This document shows positions 1 through 13,620 of a stretch of 64,000 bases of DNA, in pieces. Within the stretch, counting starts at the first letter, position 1; each line of letters begins with the position of its first letter. Made by a program: the position numbers and the translations under genes. Below the pieces are notes generated by a model. That model was not told the origin of the DNA. It did not search any database and saw only the letters and a list, made by a program, of their open reading frames with translations. The stretch is from Elmis aenea (Eukaryota > Arthropoda > Insecta > Coleoptera > Elmidae), in NCBI GenBank assembly GCA_947652605.1, contig CANTFG010000234.1, positions 39,852-103,851 of the forward strand. The letters are read 5' to 3'.

Positions 1-181
1 ATTGATTTTGCATATGTCTTTCAATGAGCTGGTTTTAATTTTTAATAATTTCCTAATAATACCGTGCATTAGTTAATACATATGTTCCTTGTGCGACTAT
101 TTCTAAACAATTTTAATTATTGATTTGTATATCACAGGAACAGTTTATCCATCTCCTTTTTACATGAATACAATTGTTTTG

Positions 182-2231
182 CATGTCTTTCAATGAGCTG
201 GTTTTAATTTTTAATAATTTCCCAAAAATACCGTGCTTTAGTTAATACATATGTTCCTTGAGCGACTATTTCTAAACAATTTTAATTATTGATTTGTATA
301 TCACAATAACAGTTTATTCATCGCTTCTTTACATGAATACAATTGTTTTGCATATGTCTTTTAATGAGCTGGTTTTTATTTTTAATAATTTCCTAAAAAT
401 ACCGTGCTTTAGTTAATACATATGTTCCTTGAGCGACTATTTCTAAAAAATTTTAATTATTGATTTGTATATCACAGGAACAGTTTATCCATCGCCTCTT
501 TACATAAATACAATTGTTTTGCATATGTCTTTCAATGAGCTGGTTTTAATTTTTACTAATTTCCTAAAAATACCGTGCTTTAGTTAATACATATGTTCCT
601 TGAGCGACTATTTCGAAACAATTTTAATTATTGATTTGTATATCACAGGAACAGTTTATCCATCGCCTCTTTACATGAATAAAATGGTTTTGCATATGTC
701 TTTCAATGAGCTGGTTTTAATTTTTAATAATTTCCTAAAAATACCGTGCTTTAGTTAATACATATGTTCCTTGAGCGACTATTTCGAAACAATTTTAATT
801 ATTGATTTGTATATCACAGGAACAGTTTATCCATCGCCTCTTTACATGAATACAATTGTTTTGCATATGTCTTTCAATGAGCTGGTTTTAATTTTTAATA
901 ATTTCCTAAAAATACCGTGCTTTAGTTAATACATATGTTCCTTGAGCGACTATTTCTGAACAATTTTAATTATTGATTTGTATGTCACAGAAACAGTTTA
1001 TCCATCGCCTCTTTACAGGAATACAATTGTTTTGCATATGTCTTTCAATGAGCTGGTTTTAATTTTTAATAATTTCCTAAAAATACCGTGCTTTAGTTAA
1101 TACATATGTTCCTTGAGCGACTATTTCTGAACAATTTTAATTATTGATTTGTATATCACAGAAACAGTTTATCCATCGCCTCTTTACAGGAATACAATTG
1201 TTTTGCATATGTCTTTCAATGAGCTGGTTTTAATTTTTAATAATTTCCTAAAAATACCGTGCTTTAGTTAATACATATGTTCCTTGAGCGACTATTTCTG
1301 AACAATTTTAATTATTGATTTGTATATCACAGAAACAGTTTATCCATCGCCTTTTTACAGGAATACAATTGTTTTGCATATGTCTTTTAAAGAGCTGGTT
1401 TTAATTTTTACTAATTTCCTAAAAATACCGTGCTTTAGTTAATACATATGTTCCTTGTGCGACTATTTCGAAACAATTTCAATTATTGATTTGTATATGA
1501 CAGGAACAGTTTATCCATCGCCTTTTTACATGAATAAAATTGTTTTGCATATGTCTTTCAATGAGCTGGTTTTAATTTTTAATAATTTCCTAAAAATACC
1601 GTGCTTTAGTTAATACATATGTTCCTTGAGCGACTATTTCTAAACAATTTTAATTATTGATTTGTATATCACAGAAACAGTTTATCCATCGCCTCTTTAC
1701 ATGAATACAATTGTTTTGCATATGTCTTTCAATAAGCTGGTATTAATTTTTAATAATTTCCTAAAAATACCGTGCTTTAGTTAATACATATGTTCCTTGT
1801 GCGACTATTTCGAAACAATTTCAATTATTGATTTGTATATGACAGGAACAGTTTATCCATCGCCTCTTTACATGAATACAATTGTTTTGCATATGTCTTT
1901 CAATGAGCTGGTTTTAATTTTTAATAATTTCCTAAAAATACCGTGCTTTAGTTAATACATATGTTCCTTGAGCGACTATTTCTAAACAATTTTAATTATT
2001 GATTTGTATATCACAGAAACAGTTTATCCATCGCCTCTTTACATGAATACAATTGTTTTGCATATGTCTTTCAATAAGCTGGTATTAGTTTTTAATAATT
2101 TCCTAAAAATACCGTGCATTAGTTAATACATATGTTCCTTGTGCGACTATTTCTAAACAATTTTAATTATTGATTTGTATATCACAGGAACAGTTTATCC
2201 ATCTCCTTTTTACATGAATACAATTGTTTTG
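182..2231 (+). repeat. 12-mer higher-order repeat, copy 1 (2050 bp)
   Basis: A monomer with a 2-bp deletion (GCATGTCTTT instead of GCATATGTCTTT) lies at 181 and again at 2231, 2050 bp later, which is 12 x 171 minus 2. The intervening monomers appear in the same order of variants: CTAAAAAATT, then ATAAATACAA with TTTTACTAAT, then ATAAAATGG, then a series of CTGAAC monomers with GAAACAG. Confidence 0.9.
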
Positions 2232-4441
2232 CATGTCTTTCAATGAGCTGGTTTTAATTTTTAATAATTTCCCAAAAATACCGTGCTTTAGTTAATACAT
2301 ATGTTCCTTGAGCGACTATTTCTAAACAATTTTAATTATTGATTTGTATATCACAAGAACAGTTTATCCATCGCTTCTTTACATGAATACAATTGTTTTG
2401 CATATGTCTTTTAATGAGCTGGTTTTAATTTTTAATAATTTCCTAAAAATACCGTGCTTTAGTTAATACATATGTTCCTTGAGCGACTATTTCTAAAAAA
2501 TTTTAATTATTGATTTGTATATCACAGGAACAGTTTATCCATCGCCTCTTTACATAAATACAATTGTTTTGCATATGTCTTTCAATGAGCTGGTTTTAAT
2601 TTTTACTAATTTCCTAAAAATACCGTGCTTTAGTTAATACATATGTTCCTTGAGCGACTATTTCGAAACAATTTTAATTATTGATTTGTATATCACAGGA
2701 ACAGTTTATCCATCGCCTCTTTACATGAATAAAATGGTTTTGCATATGTCTTTCAATGAGCTGGTTTTAATTTTTAATAATTTCCTAAAAATACCGTGCT
2801 TTAGTTAATACATATGTTCCTTGAGCGACTATTTCGAAACAATTTTAATTATTGATTTGTATATCACAGGAACAGTTTATCCATCGCCTCTTTACATGAA
2901 TACAATTGTTTTGCATATGTCTTTCAATGAGCTGGTTTTAATTTTTAATAATTTCCTAAAAATACCGTGCATTAGTTAATACATATGTTCCTTGAGCGAC
3001 TATTTCTGAACAATTTTAATTATTGATTTGTATGTCACAGAAACAGTTTATCCATCGCCTCCTTACAGGAATACAATTGTTTTGCATATGTCTTTCAATG
3101 AGCTGGTTTTAATTTTTAATAATTTCCTAAAAATACCGTGCTTTAGTTAATACATATGTTCCTTGAGCGACTATTTCTGAACAATTTTAATTATTGATTT
3201 GTTTATCACAGAAACAGTTTATCCATCGCCTCTTTACAGGAATACAATTGTTTTGCATATGTCTTTCAATGAGCTGGTTTTAATTTTTAAAAATTTCCTA
3301 AAAATACCGTGCTTTAGTTAATACATATGTTCCTTGAGCGACTATTTCTGAACAATTTTAATTATTGATTTGTATATCACAGAAACAGTTTATCCATCGC
3401 CTCTTTACAGGAATACAATTGTTTTGCATATGTCTTTTAATGAGCTGGTTTTAATTTTTAATAATTTCCTAAAAATACCGTGCTTTAGTTAATACATATG
3501 TTCCTTGAGCGACTATTTCTGAACAATTTTAATTATTGATTTGTATATCACAGAAACAGTTTATCCATCGCCTCTTTACATGAATACAATTGTTTTGCAT
3601 ATGTCTTTCAAAGAGCTGGTTTTAATTTTTACTAATTTCCTAAAAATACCGTGCTTTAGTTAATACATATGTTCCTTGTGCGACTATTTCAAAACAATTT
3701 CAATTATTGATTTGTATATGACAGGAACAGTTTATCCATCGCCTTTTTACATGAATAAAATTGTTTTGCATATGTCTTTCAATGAGCTGGTTTTAATTTT
3801 TAATAATTTCCTAAAAATACCGTGCTTTAGTTAATACATATGTTCCTTGTGCGACTATTTCGAAACAATTTCAATTATTGATTTGTATATGACAGGAACA
3901 GTTTATCCATCGCTTCTTTACATGAATACAATTGTTTTGCATATGTCTTTCAATGAGCTGGTTTTATTTTTTAATAATTTCCTAAAAATACCGTGCTTTA
4001 GTTAATACATATGTTCCTTGAGCGACTATTTCTAAACAATTTTAATTATTGATTTGTATATCACAGAAACAGTTTATCCATCGCCTTTTTACATGAATAC
4101 AATTGTTTTGCATATGTCTTTCAATGAGCTGGTATTAATTTTTAATGATTTCCTAAAAATACCGTGCTTTAGTTAATACATATGTTCCTTGTGCGACTAT
4201 TTCGAAACAATTTCAATTATTGATTTGTATATGACAGGAACAGTTTATCCATCGCCTCTTTACATGAATACAATTGTTTTGCATATGTCTTTCAATGAGC
4301 TGGTATTAATTTTTAATAATTTCCTAAAAATACCGTGCTTTAGTTAATACATATGTTCCTTGAGCGACTATTTCTAAACAATTTTAATTATTGATTTGTA
4401 TATCACAGGAACAGTTTATCCATCGCCTCTTTACAGGAATA
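2232..4441 (+). repeat. 12-mer-family higher-order repeat, copy 2 with one extra monomer
   Basis: It follows the same variant order as the unit at 182-2231, but the AAAGAGCTGG monomer lies 1378 bp from the deletion marker instead of 1207 bp, a difference of exactly 171 bp. One CTGAAC-type monomer has therefore been added, as expected of unequal exchange in register. The end is set by the CATTGGTTTT marker at 4442, which corresponds to 22908 in the distant copy. Confidence 0.8.
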
Positions 4442-6690
4442 CATTGGTTTTGCATATGTCTTTCAATGAGCTGGTTTTAATTTTTAATAATTTCCTAAAA
4501 ATACCGTGCATTAGTTAATACATATGTTCCTTGAGCGACTATTTCTGAACAATTTTAATTATTGATTTGTATATCACAGGAACAGTTTATCCATCGCCTC
4601 TTTACATGAATACAATTGTTTTGCATATGTCTTTCAATGAGCTGGTTTTAATTTTTAATAATTTCCTAAAAATACCGTGCTTTAGTTAATACATATGTTC
4701 CTTGAGCGACTATTTCTAAACGATTTTAATTATTGATTTGTATATCACAGGAACAGTTTATCCATCGCCTATTAACATGAATACAATTGTTTTGCATATG
4801 TCTTTCAATGAGCTGGTTTTAATTTTTAATAATTTCCTAAAAATACCGTGCTTTAGTTAATACATATGTTCCTTGTGCGACTATTTCGAAACAATTTCAA
4901 TTATTGATTTGTATATGACAGGAACAGTTTATCCATCGCTTCTTTACATGAATACAATTGTTTTGCATATGTCTTTCAATGAGCTGGTTTTATTTTTTAA
5001 TAATTTCCTAAAAATACCGTGCTTTAGTTAATACATATGTTCCTTGAGCGACTATTTCTAAACAATTTTAATTATTGATTTGTATATCACAGAAACAGTT
5101 TATCCATCGCCTCTTTACATAAATACAATTGTTTTGCATATGTCTTTCAATGAGCTGGTATTAATTTTTAATAATTTCCTAAAAATACCGTGCTTTAGTT
5201 AATACATATGTTCCTTGTGCGACTATTTCGAAACAATTTCAATTATTGATTTGTATATCACAGGAACAGTTTATCTATCGCCTCTTTACATGAATACAAT
5301 TGTTTTGCATATGTCTTTCAATGAGCTGGTTTTAATTTTTAATAATTTCCTAAAAATACCGTGCTTTAGTTAATACATATGTTCCTTGAGCGACTATTTC
5401 TAAACAATTTTAATTATTGATTTGTATATCACAGGAACAGTTTATCCATCGCCTCTTTACAGGAATACAATTGTTTTGCATATGTCTTTCAATGAGCTGG
5501 TTTTAATTTTTAATAATTTCCTAAAAATACCGTGCATTAGTTAATACATATGTTCCTTAAGCGACTATTTCTGAACAATTTTAATTATTGATTTGTATAT
5601 CATAGGAACAGTTTATCCATCGCCTCTTTACATGAATACAATTGTTTTGCATATGTCTTTCAATGAGCTGGTTTTAATTTTTAATAATTTCCTAAAAATA
5701 CCGTGCTTTAGTTAATACATATGTTCCTTGAGCGACTATTTCTAAACAATTTTAATTATTGATTTGTATATCACAGGAACAGTTTATCCATCGCCTCTTT
5801 ACATGAATACAATTGTTTTGCATATGTCTTTCAATGAGCTGGTTTTAATTTTTAATAATTTCCTAAAAATACCGTGCTTTAGTTAATACATATGTTCCTT
5901 GAGCGACTATTTCTAAACAATTTTAATTATTGATTTGTATATCACAGGAACAGTTTATCCATCGCCTCTTTACATGAATACAATTGTTTTGCATATGTCT
6001 TTCAATAAGCTGGTTTTAATTTTTAATAATTTCCTAAAAATACCGTGCTTTAGTTAATACATATGTTCCTTGTGCGACTATTTCGAAACAATTTCAATTA
6101 TTGATTTGTATATGACAGGAACAGTTTATCCATCGCCTCTTTACATGAATACAATTGTTTTGCATATGTCTTTCAATGAGCTGGTTTTAATTTTTAATAA
6201 TTTCCTAAAAATACCGTGCTTTAGTTAATACATATGTTCCTTGAGCGACTATTTCTAAACAATTTTAATTATTGATTTGTATATCACAGGAACAGTTTAT
6301 CCATCGCCTTTTTACAGGAATACAATTGTTTTGCATATGTCTTTCAATGAGCTGGTTTTAATTTTTAATAATTTCCTAAAAATACCGTGCTTTAGTTAAT
6401 ACATATGTTCCTTGAGCGACTATTTCTAAACAATTTTAATTATTGATTTGTATATCACAGAAACAGTTTATCCATCGCCTCTTTACATGAATACAATTGT
6501 TTTGCATATGTCTTTCAATGAGCTGGTTTTAATTTTTAATAATTTCCTAAAAATACCGTGCTTTAGTTAATACATATGTTCCTTGAGCGACTATTTCTAA
6601 ACAATTTTAATTATTGATTTGTATATCACAGGAACAGTTTATCCATCGCCTCTTTACATGAATACAATTGTTTTGCATATGTCTTTCAAT

Positions 6691-9600
6691 AAGCTGGTTT
6701 TAATTTTTAATAATTTCCTAAAAATACCGTGCTTTAGTTAATACATATGTTCCTTGTGCGACTATTTCGAAACAATTTCAATTATTGATTTGTATATGAC
6801 AGGAACAGTTTATCCATCGCCTCTTTACATGAATACAATTGTTTTGCATATGTCTTTCAATGAGCTGGTTTTAATTTTTAATAATTTTCTAAAAATACCG
6901 TGCTTTAGTTAATACATATGTTCCTTGAGCGACTATTTCTGAACAATTTTAATTATTGATTTGTATGTCACAGAAACAGTTTATCCATCGCCTCTTTACA
7001 GGAATACAATTGTTTTGCATATGTCTTTTAATGAGCTGGTTTTAATTTTTAATAATTTCTTAAAAATACCGTGCTTTAGTTAATACATATGTTCCTTGAG
7101 CGACTATTTCTGAACAATTTTAATTATTGATTTGTATATCACAGGAACAGTTTATCCATCGCTTCTTTACATGAATACAATTGTTTTGCATATGTCTTTT
7201 AATGAGCTGGTTTTAATTTTTAATAATTTCCTAAAAATACCGTGCTTTAGTTAATACATATGTTTCTTAAGCGACTATTTCTAAACAATTTTAATTATTG
7301 ATTTGTATATGACAGGAACAGTTTATCCATCGCTTCTTTACATGAATACAATTGTTTTGCATATGTCTTTTAATGAGCTGGTTTTAATTTTTAATAATTT
7401 CCTAAAAATACCGTGCTTTAGTTAATACATATGTTCCTTGAGCGACTATTTCTAAAAAATTTTAAATATTGATTTGTATATCACAGGAACAGTTTATCCA
7501 TCGCCTCTTTACATAAATACAATTGTTTTGCATATGTCTTTCAATGAGCTGGTTTTAATTTTTACTAATTTCCTAAAAATACCGTGCTTTAGTTAATACA
7601 TATGTTCCTTGAGCGACTATTTCGAAACAATTTTAATTATTGATTTGTATATCACAGGAACAGTTTATCCATCGCCTCTTTACATGAATACAATTGTTTT
7701 GCATATGTCTTTCAATGAGCTGGTTTTAATTTTTAATAATTTCCTAAAAATACCGTGCATTAGTTAATACATATGTTCCTTGTGCGACTATTTCTAAACA
7801 ATTTTAATTATTGATTTGTATATCACAGGAACAGTTTATCCATCGCCTTTTTACATGAATACAATTGTTTTGCATATGTCTTTCAATGAGCTGGTTTTAA
7901 TTTTTAATAATTTCCTAAAAATACCGTGCTTTAGTTAATACATATGTTCCTTGAGCGACTATTTCTAAACAATTTTAATTATTGATTTGTATATCACAGG
8001 AACAGTTTATCCATCGCCTCTTTACATCAATACAATTGTTTTGCATATGTCTTTCAATGAGCTGGTTTTAATTTTTAATAATTTCCTAAAAATACCGTGC
8101 ATTAGTTAATACATATGTTCCTTGTGCGACTATTTCTAAACAATTTTAATTATTGATTTGTATATCACAGGAACAGTTTATCCATCGCCTCTTTACATGA
8201 ATACAATTGTTTTGCATATGTCTTTCAATAAGCTGGTTTTAATTTTTAATAATTTCCTAAAAATACCGTGCTTTAGTTAATACATATGTTCCTTGTGCGA
8301 CTATTTCTAAACAATTTTAATTATTGATTTGTATATCACAGGAACAGTTTATCCATCGCCTCTTTACATGAATACAATTGTTTTGCATATGTCTTTCAAT
8401 AAGCTGGTTTTAATTTTTAATAATTTCCTAAAAATACCGTGCTTTAGTTAATACATATGTTCCTTGTGCGACTATTTCGAAACAATTTCAATTATTGATT
8501 TGTATATGACAGGAACAGTTTATCCATCGCCTCTTTACATGAATACAATTGTTTTGCATATGTCTTTCAATGAGCTGGTTTTAATTTTTAATAATTTCCT
8601 AAAAATACCGTGCTTTAGTTAATACATATGTTCCTTGAGCGACTATTTCTGAACAATTTTAATTATTGATTTGTATGTCACAGAAACAGTTTATCCATCG
8701 CCTCTTTACAGCAATACAATTGTTTTGCATATGTCTTTCAATGAGCTGGTTTTAATTTTTAATAATTTCCTAAAAATACCGTGCTTTAGTTAATACATAT
8801 GTTCCTTGAGCGACTATTTCTGAACAATTTTAATTATTGATTTGTATATCACAGGAACAGTTTATCCATCGCTTCTTTACATGAATACAATTGTTTTGCA
8901 TATGTCTTTTAATGAGCTGGTTTTAATTTTTAATAATTTCCTAAAAATACCGTGCTTTAGTTAATACATATGTTTCTTAAGCGACTATTTCTAAACAATT
9001 TTAATTATTGATTTGTATATGACAGGAACAGTTTATCCATCGCTTCTTTACATGAATACAATTGTTTTGCATATGTCTTTTAATGAGCTGGTTTTAATTT
9101 TTAATAATTTCCTAAAAATACCGTGCTTTAGTTAATACATATGTTCCTTGAGCGACTATTTCTAAAAAATTTTAATTATTGATTTGTATATCACAGGAAC
9201 AGTTTATCCATCGCCTCTTTACATAAATACAATTGTTTTGCATATGTCTTTCAATGAGCTGGTTTTAATTTTTACTAATTTCCTAAAAATACCGTGCTTT
9301 AGTTAATACATATGTTCCTTGAGCGACTATTTCGAAACAATTTTAATTATTGATTTGTATATCACAGGAACAGTTTATCCATCGCCTCTTTACATGAATA
9401 CAATTGTTTTGCATATGTCTTTCAATGAGCTGGTTTTAATTTTTAATAATTTCCTAAAAATACCGTGCATTAGTTAATACATATGTTCCTTGTGCGACTA
9501 TTTCTAAGCAATTTTAATTATTGATTTGTATATCACAGGAACAGTTTATCCATCGCCTTTTTACATGAATACAATTGTTTTGCATATGTCTTTTAATGAG

Positions 9601-10110
9601 CTGGTTTTAATTTTTAATAATTTCCTAAAAATACCGTGCTTTAGTTAATACATATGTTCCTTGAGCGACTATTTCTAAACAATTTTAATTATTGATTTGT
9701 ATATCACAGGAACAGTTTATCCATCGCTTCTTTACATGAATACAATTGTTTTGCATATGTCTTTTAATGAGCTGGTTTTAATTTTTAATAATTTCCTAAA
9801 AATACCGTGCTTTAGTTAATACATATGTTCCTTGAGCGACTATTTCTAAAAAATTTTAATTATTGATTTGTATATCACAGGAACAGTTTATCCATCGCCT
9901 CTTTACATCAATACAATTGTTTTGCATATGTCTTTCAATGAGCTGGTTTTAATTTTTACTAATTTCCTAAAAATACCGTGCTTTAGTTAATACATATGTT
10001 CCTTGAGCGACTATTTCGAAACAATTTTAATTATTGATTTGTATATCACAGGAACAGTTTATCCATCGCCTCTTTACATGAATAAAATTGTTTTGCATAT
10101 GTCTTTCAAT
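6691..10110 (+). repeat. 10-mer higher-order repeat, two tandem copies (1710 bp each)
   Basis: Diagnostic variants are spaced 1710 bp (10 x 171) apart: the AATAAGCTGG block (6691 and 8401), GTATGTCACAG (in the rows at 6961 and 8671) and TTTCTTAAGC (in the rows at 7261 and 8971). The outer edges are approximate because single-nucleotide variants blur the boundary. Confidence 0.85.
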
Positions 10111-10200
10111 GAGCTGGTTTTAATTTTTAATAATTTCCTAAAAATACCGTGCTTTAGTTAATACATATGTTCCTTGAGCGACTATTTCTGAACAATTTTA

Positions 10201-13200
10201 ATTATTGATTTGTATGTCACAGAAACAGTTTATCCATCGTCTCTTTACAGGAATACAATTGTTTTGCATATGTCTTTCAATGAGCTGGTTTTAATTTTTA
10301 ATAATTTCCTAAAAATACCGTGCTTTAGTTAATACATATGTTCCTTGAGCGACTATTTCTGAACAATTTTAATTATTGATTTGTATATCACAGAAACAGT
10401 TTATCCATCGCCTCTTTACAGGAATACAATTGTTTTGCATATGTCTTTCAATGAGCTGGTTTTAATTTTTAAAAATTTCCTAAAAATACCGTGCTTTAGT
10501 TAATACATATGTTCCTTGAGCGACTATTTCTGAACAATTTTAATTATTGATTTGTATATCACAGAAACAGTTTATCCATCGCCTCTTTACAGGAATACAA
10601 TTGTTTTGCATATGTCTTTCAATGAGCTGGTTTTAATTTTTAATAATTTCCTAAAAATACCGTGCTTTAGTTAATACATATGTTCCTTGAGCGACTATTT
10701 CTGAACAATTTTATTTATTGATTTGTATATCACAGAAACAGTTTATCCATCGCCTCTTTACATGAATACAATTGTTTTGCATATGTCTTTTAAAGAGCTG
10801 GTTTTAATTTTTAATAATTTCCTAAAAATACCGTGCTTTAGTTAATACATATGTTCCTTGAGCGACTATTTCTAAAAAATTTTAATTATTGATTTGTATA
10901 TCACAGAAACAGTTTATCCATCGCCTCTTTACATGAATACAATTGTTTTGCATATGTCTTTCAATGAGCTGGTTTTAATTTTTAATAATTTCCTAAAAAT
11001 ACCGTGCTTTAGTTAATACATATGTTCCTTGAGCGACTATTTCTAAACAATTTTAATTATTGATTTGTATATCACAGGAACAGTTTATCCATCGCCTCTT
11101 TACATGAATACAATTGTTTTGCATATGTCTTTCAATAAGCTGGTTTTAATTTTTAATAATTTCCTAAAAATACCGTGCTTTAGTTAATACATATGTTCCT
11201 TGTGCGACTATTTCGAAACAATTTCAATTATTGATTTGTATATGACAGGAACAGTTTATCCATCGCCTCTTTACATGAATACAATTGTTTTGCATATGTC
11301 TTTCAATGAGCTGGTTTTAATTTTTAATAATTTCCTAAAAATACCGTGCTTTAGTTAATACATATGTTCCTTGAGCGACTATTTCTGAACAATTTTAATT
11401 ATTGATTTGTATGTCACAGAAACAGTTTATCCATCGCCTCTTTACAGGAATACAATTGTTTTGCATATGTCTTTCAATGAGCTGGTTTTAATTTTTAATG
11501 ATTTCCTAAAAATACCGTGCTTTAGTTAATACATATGTTCCTTGAGCGACTATTTCTGAACAATTTTAATTATTGATTTGTATATCACAGGAACAGTTTA
11601 TCCATCGCTTCTTTACATGAATACAATTGTTTTGCATATGTCTTTTAATGAGCTGGTTTTAATTTTTAATAATTTCCTAAAAATACCGTGCTTTAGTTAA
11701 TACATATGTTTCTTAAGCGACTATTTCTAAACAATTTTAAATATTGATTTGTATATGACAGGAACAGTTTATCCATCGCTTCTTTACATGAATACAATTG
11801 TTTTGCATATGTCTTTTAATGAGCTGGTTTTAATTTTTAATAATTTCCTAAAAATACCGTGCTTTAGTTAATACATATGTTCCTTGAGCGACTATTTCTA
11901 AAAAATTTTAATTATTGATTTGTTTATCACAGGAACAGTTTATCCATCGCCTCTTTACATAAATACAATTGTTTTGCATATGTCTTTTAATGAGCTGGTT
12001 TTAATTTTTAATAATTTCCTAAAAATACCGTGCTTTAGTTAATACATATGTTTCTTAAGCGACTATTTCTAAACAATTTTAAATATTGATTTGTATATGA
12101 CAGGAACAGTTTATCCATCGCTTCTTTACATGAATACAATTGTTTTGCATATGTCTTTTAATGAGCTGGTTTTAATTTTTAATAATTTCCTAAAAATACC
12201 GTGCTTTAGTTAATACATATGTTTCTTAAGCGACTATTTCTAAACAATTTTAAATATTGATTTGTATATGACAGGAACAGTTTATCCATCGCTTCTTTAC
12301 ATGAATACAATTGTTTTGCATATGTCTTTTAATGAGCTGGTTTTAATTTTTAATAATTTCCTAAAAATACCGTGCTTTAGTTAATACATATGTTCCTTGA
12401 GCGACTATTTCTAAAAAATTTTAATTATTGATTTGTTTATCACAGGAACAGTTTATCCATCGCCTCTTTACATAAATACAATTGTTTTGCATATGTCTTT
12501 CAATGAGCTGGTTTTAATTTTTACTAATTTCCTAAAAATACCGTGCTTTAGTTAATACATATGTTCCTTGAGCGACTATTTCGAAACAATTTTAATTATT
12601 GATTTGTATATCACAGGAACAGTTTATCCATCGCTTCTTTACATGAATACAATGGTTTTGCATATGTCTTTCAATGAGCTGGTTTTAATTTTTAATAATT
12701 TCCTAAAAATACCGTGCATTAGTTAATACATATGTTCCTTGTGCGACTATTTCTAAACAATTTTAATTATTGATTTGTATATTACAGGAACAGTTTATCC
12801 ATCGCCTTTTTACATGAATACAATTGTTTTGCATATGTCTTTCAATGAGCTGGTTTTAATTTTTAATAATTTCCTAAAAATACCGTGCTTTAGTTAATAC
12901 ATATGTTCCTTGAGCGACTATTTCTAAACAATTTTAATTATTGATTTGTATATCACAGGAACAGTTTATCCATCGCTTCTTTACATGAATACAATTGTTT
13001 TGCATATGTCTTTTAATGTGCTGGTTTTAATTTTTAATAATTTCCTAAAAATACCGTGCTTTAGTTAATACATATGTTCCTTGAGCGACTATTTCTAAAA
13101 AATTTTAATTATTGATTTGTATATCACAGGAACAGTTTATCCATCGCCTCTTTACATCAATACAATTGTTTTGCATATGTCTTTCAATGAGCTGGTTTTA

Positions 13201-13620
13201 ATTTTTAATAATTTCCTAAAAATACCGTGCATTAGTTAATACATATGTTCCTTGTGCGACTATTTCTAAACAATTTTAAATATTGATTTGTATATCACAG
13301 GAACAGTTTATCCATCGCCTCTTTACATGAATACAATTGTTTTGCATATGTCTTTCAATAAGCTGGTTTTAATTTTTAATAATTTCCTAAAAATACCGTG
13401 CTTTAGTTAATACATATGTTCCTTGTGCGACTATTTCGAAACAATTTCAATTATTGATTTGTATATGACAGGAACAGTTTATCCATCGCCTCTTTACATG
13501 AATACAATTGTTTTGCATATGTCTTTCAATGAGCTGGTTTTAATTTTTAATAATTTCCTAAAAATACCGTGCTTTAGTTAATACATATGTTCCTTGAGCG
13601 ACTATTTCTGAACAATTTTA
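10201..13620 (+). repeat. 20-mer higher-order repeat (3420 bp) with 3 extra monomers
   Basis: The GTATGTCACAG monomer in the row at 10201 recurs at 13621, 3420 bp (20 x 171) later. The left ten monomers align one-to-one with 13621 onward. TTTCTTAAGC monomers at about 11701, 12043 and 12214 represent an internal three-monomer (513 bp) expansion that the next unit lacks. Confidence 0.8.
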
